From Propionibacteriaceae bacterium UBA4569 (GTDB lineage Bacteria; Actinomycetota; Actinomycetes; Propionibacteriales; Propionibacteriaceae), in assembly GCA_002387005.1 (NCBI GenBank), contig DGKN01000146.1, positions 2,621 to 9,837 on the forward strand: a stretch of 7,217 bases of DNA. The letters run 5' to 3'. This document shows, one piece after another, positions 5,611 through 7,217 of the stretch. The position numbers and the translations under genes are program-made. The notes below the pieces were generated by a model. That model saw nothing but the letters and a program-made list of their open reading frames with translations, was not told the origin of the DNA and ran no database searches. Every line of letters begins with the position of its first letter. Position 1 is the stretch's first letter.

Positions 5611-6474
5611 ATGGAGCGGGTGACCACGATCTTGTCCATCCAGTCCCACGTCGCCTACGGCCATGCCGGCAACTCCGCGGCCGTCTTCCCGCTGCAGCGG
5701 ATGGGCGTGGAGACCTGGCCCGTGCTCACAGTCAATTTCTCCAACCACACCGGCTACGGCTCCTGGCGTGGTCCGCTGATCGAGGCACGGGACGTTCGTG
5801 ACGTCGTCCACGGGATCGACGAGCGGGGCCAGCTCAGCCAGGTGGACGCGCTGCTGTCGGGTTACCAGGGTGGTGAGGAGATCGGCGCCGTCGTTCTCGA
5901 GGCCGCCGCGCTGGTCAAGCAACGCAACCCGCGGGCCCTCTACTGCTGCGACCCGGTGATGGGCGACGTCGGCCGTGGCTTCTACTGCCGTCCCGGGATT
6001 CCGGAGTTCATGCGCGACCGGGTCGTGCCGGCCGCCGACGTGATGACCCCCAACCTGTTCGAGCTGGAGTTCCTCACGGGACGGACGATCAACGGAGTCA
6101 CTGCGGCTGTCGAGGCCGCGCAGGAACTGCGTAGCCGCGGTCCGCGGACGGTGCTGGTGACCTCTGTCACCGACGCCGGCCAGAACACGGACGTGATGCG
6201 GATGGTGGCCGTGGGTGAGCAGGGCGCCTGGCAGGTCGAGACGCCGCTGATCGAGCAGGCCTTCACCGGCTCCGGTGATGTCACCACGGCGACCTTCCTG
6301 GCCCACCTTCTGACCACTGGCTCCGTCCCGGACGCGTTGTCAGCAACCGGTTCGATCGTCTACTCCCTGCTGCGCGCCACGCACGATCTGGAGCGCTCCG
6401 AGCTGGCTCTGGTCGCGGCGCAGGAGAGCTTCGTGAACCCGCCGCACCGCTTCCAGGCATCCCGACTGGCCTGA
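5611..6474 (+). CDS. pdxY: Pyridoxal kinase PdxY
   Basis: PdxY phosphorylates pyridoxal to pyridoxal 5'-phosphate using ATP, a salvage step for vitamin B6 in the cytoplasm. From the ATG at 5611 the protein is 287 aa, the same length as E. coli PdxY. It begins ILSIQSHVAYGHAGNSAAVF (7-26), the substrate-binding N-terminus of the family. Further motifs are FSNHTGYG (43-50), LLSGYQG (81-87), YCCDPVMGD (111-119), DVMTPNLFELEFLTG (143-157) and FTGSGDVTTATFL (218-230). D223 in GSGD is the expected catalytic base in the anion hole. This is the ribokinase-superfamily fold; similarity over the whole length favours PdxY over PdxK or ThiD. An in-frame extension of 28 codons to 5527 exists but reads unlike the family. 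The region 5501-5610 between the divergent genes contains no TA dinucleotide and hence no TANNNT box. The next gene follows 7 bases after the stop. Confidence 0.95.
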   Translation: MERVTTILSIQSHVAYGHAGNSAAVFPLQRMGVETWPVLTVNFSNHTGYGSWRGPLIEARDVRDVVHGIDERGQLSQVDALLSGYQGGEEIGAVVLEAAALVKQRNPRALYCCDPVMGDVGRGFYCRPGIPEFMRDRVVPAADVMTPNLFELEFLTGRTINGVTAAVEAAQELRSRGPRTVLVTSVTDAGQNTDVMRMVAVGEQGAWQVETPLIEQAFTGSGDVTTATFLAHLLTTGSVPDALSATGSIVYSLLRATHDLERSELALVAAQESFVNPPHRFQASRLA

Positions 6475-6481
6475 GGCTGTC

Positions 6482-7009
6482 ATGGCTGAGGACGAGCGTT
6501 GGCCGGGGCACGCGGTGCTCCAGGTGCCGGTGCGTCCGCTGGACGAGCCTGTTCGCGCGGGGTACCTGCGCCACGACCCCTCGTTGCTGGGGCGCGGACC
6601 AGACTTCGTCCATGCCCATGTCACGGTCCTGGGACCTTTCGACGAGGTCCCGGATCTCGCGTCGGTCGCGAACCTCGCCGCCAGCTGTGTCCCTTTCGAG
6701 GCGCGCTGCGAACAGGTCGAGCTCTTCCACAACGGGACGATCCACACCCCGGCAGGGCCTCGTGCCCGGTTCGAGGCGCTGACGAGAGCAGCCCAGCGCA
6801 CCTTCCCGGAAGTGGTGCCCTACCGCGGCCAGTTCGGCGTCTCACCGCACGTGACGCTGGAGGCACTGGCACCCGGGGTCCACGTCGCGTCCGTCGCCGA
6901 GGGGCTGGGGGACATGCTCCCTGCCAGTTACCGCGTCGCACAGCTCGACCTGGTCTGGTACGAGCAGGGCAACACCCACCTGGTGGCGCGCTTCCCCTTC
7001 GGTTGCTGA
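6482..7009 (+). CDS. 2H phosphoesterase / 2'-5' RNA ligase family protein
   Basis: The protein belongs to the two-histidine (2H) phosphoesterase superfamily, which includes ThpR/LigT (2'-5' RNA ligase and cyclic phosphodiesterase) and related enzymes on RNA ends or cyclic nucleotides. Its 175 aa show both signature tetrapeptide-type motifs: H46-V-T48 in FVHAHVTVLGPF and H123-V-T125 in SPHVTLEAL, about 77 residues apart, as expected for the two symmetric lobes. C-terminal DLVWYEQGNTHLVARFPF (156-173) is the usual closing beta-strand. The substrate is unknown. The ATG at 6482 is preceded by GAGG (6473-6476), which overlaps the pdxY stop, and the gap is 7 bases, so the two genes are very likely co-transcribed. 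The neighbourhood gives no direct clue to an RNA target. Confidence 0.87.
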   Translation: MAEDERWPGHAVLQVPVRPLDEPVRAGYLRHDPSLLGRGPDFVHAHVTVLGPFDEVPDLASVANLAASCVPFEARCEQVELFHNGTIHTPAGPRARFEALTRAAQRTFPEVVPYRGQFGVSPHVTLEALAPGVHVASVAEGLGDMLPASYRVAQLDLVWYEQGNTHLVARFPFGC

Positions 7010-7034
7010 ACACCCTCACCGACATCCCGGAACG

Positions 7035-7073
7035 ATCGAACGGCGCCCCCCCATTCGGGATACGCCGTTCGAT
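7035..7073. terminator. Inverted repeat between convergent genes (probable terminator)
   Basis: ATCGAACGGCG (7035-7045) and CGCCGTTCGAT (7063-7073) are perfect inverted copies, an 11-bp stem with a 17-base loop. The loop can fold further through CCC against GGG. It lies 25 bases after the 2H-phosphoesterase stop and 38 bases past the murA stop on the other strand, the expected place for a shared terminator. It has no T-run on either side, so it may be a weak or Rho-assisted terminator, or a processing hairpin. Confidence 0.6.
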
Positions 7074-7111
7074 GTGGTGGGCACCGGACCTGTGGGCCAG
7101 ATCGGTTCAGC

Positions 7112-7217
7112 TCACTCGTGGAAGACCTCGATGTTGGCGCCCAACTTGTTCAGTCGGGCCGGCAGGTCTTCGTAGCCACGGTTGATGACGTAGACATCGC
7201 GCAGGATCGTATCGCCG
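7112..7217 (-). CDS. murA: UDP-N-acetylglucosamine 1-carboxyvinyltransferase MurA, C-terminal fragment
   Basis: Only the last 34 codons and stop (TCA at 7112-7114 on the plus strand) are in the window; the gene continues to the right on the minus strand. The fragment contains GDTILRDVYVINRGYEDLPA followed by RLNKLGANIEVFHE. This is the end of the last EPT-synthase repeat: the R-G-Y-E motif and the closing LGANIE are typical of MurA. MurA adds enolpyruvate to UDP-GlcNAc, the first committed step of peptidoglycan synthesis. Because only the end is visible, a paralogue such as MurZ cannot be excluded. It is truncated by the window edge, not broken. Confidence 0.9.
   Translation of the reverse strand, partial: GDTILRDVYVINRGYEDLPARLNKLGANIEVFHE

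Noticed and set aside
5539..6306. Long open minus-strand frame opposite pdxY
   Set aside because: It is an antisense shadow of the conserved PdxY frame, with no motif or ribosome site.

Overview
The window reads as a gene-dense chromosomal stretch of a high-GC Gram-positive bacterium (Actinomycetota). The key evidence is an RbpA gene, an actinobacterial RNA-polymerase partner, sitting beside lnt and fxsA. These three are neighbours in other actinobacteria as well; in M. tuberculosis they are Rv2050, Rv2051c and Rv2053c. The protein styles would fit Propionibacteriaceae, but that placement is an inference. I see no phage, transposon, CRISPR, tRNA or rRNA signal. No stretch longer than about 300 bases lacks a gene.

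Layout from left to right. A short G/T-rich tandem repeat lies at the left edge. Next is a stand-alone 5'-3' exonuclease/flap endonuclease on the minus strand. It is divergent from a plus-strand cluster made of an Lrp/AsnC regulator, lnt (apolipoprotein N-acyltransferase, overlapping the regulator by 4 bases) and fxsA. fxsA has its own -10 box and is probably leaderless. A perfect 13-bp hairpin separates fxsA from a convergent minus-strand group. In transcription order that group is a three-TM PGPGW-family membrane protein, a glycerophosphodiester phosphodiesterase and rbpA. rbpA also has a good match to a SigR/SigH-type (thiol-oxidative stress) promoter, and its -35 element lies inside the end of the phosphodiesterase gene.

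The right third holds a plus-strand pair, pdxY (pyridoxal kinase) and a 2H-phosphoesterase/2'-5' RNA ligase-like protein, 7 bases apart. An 11-bp inverted repeat follows, then the last 34 codons of murA on the minus strand, cut by the window edge.

The genes are mostly housekeeping: lipoprotein maturation and other membrane proteins, phospholipid-headgroup turnover, transcription initiation, vitamin B6 salvage, nucleic-acid processing and peptidoglycan precursor synthesis. I did not find a clearly new multi-gene system. The points most worth checking are the SigR-like promoter of rbpA, the Lrp-lnt coupling, the pdxY/2H-phosphoesterase pair and the G-rich repeat at the left edge.
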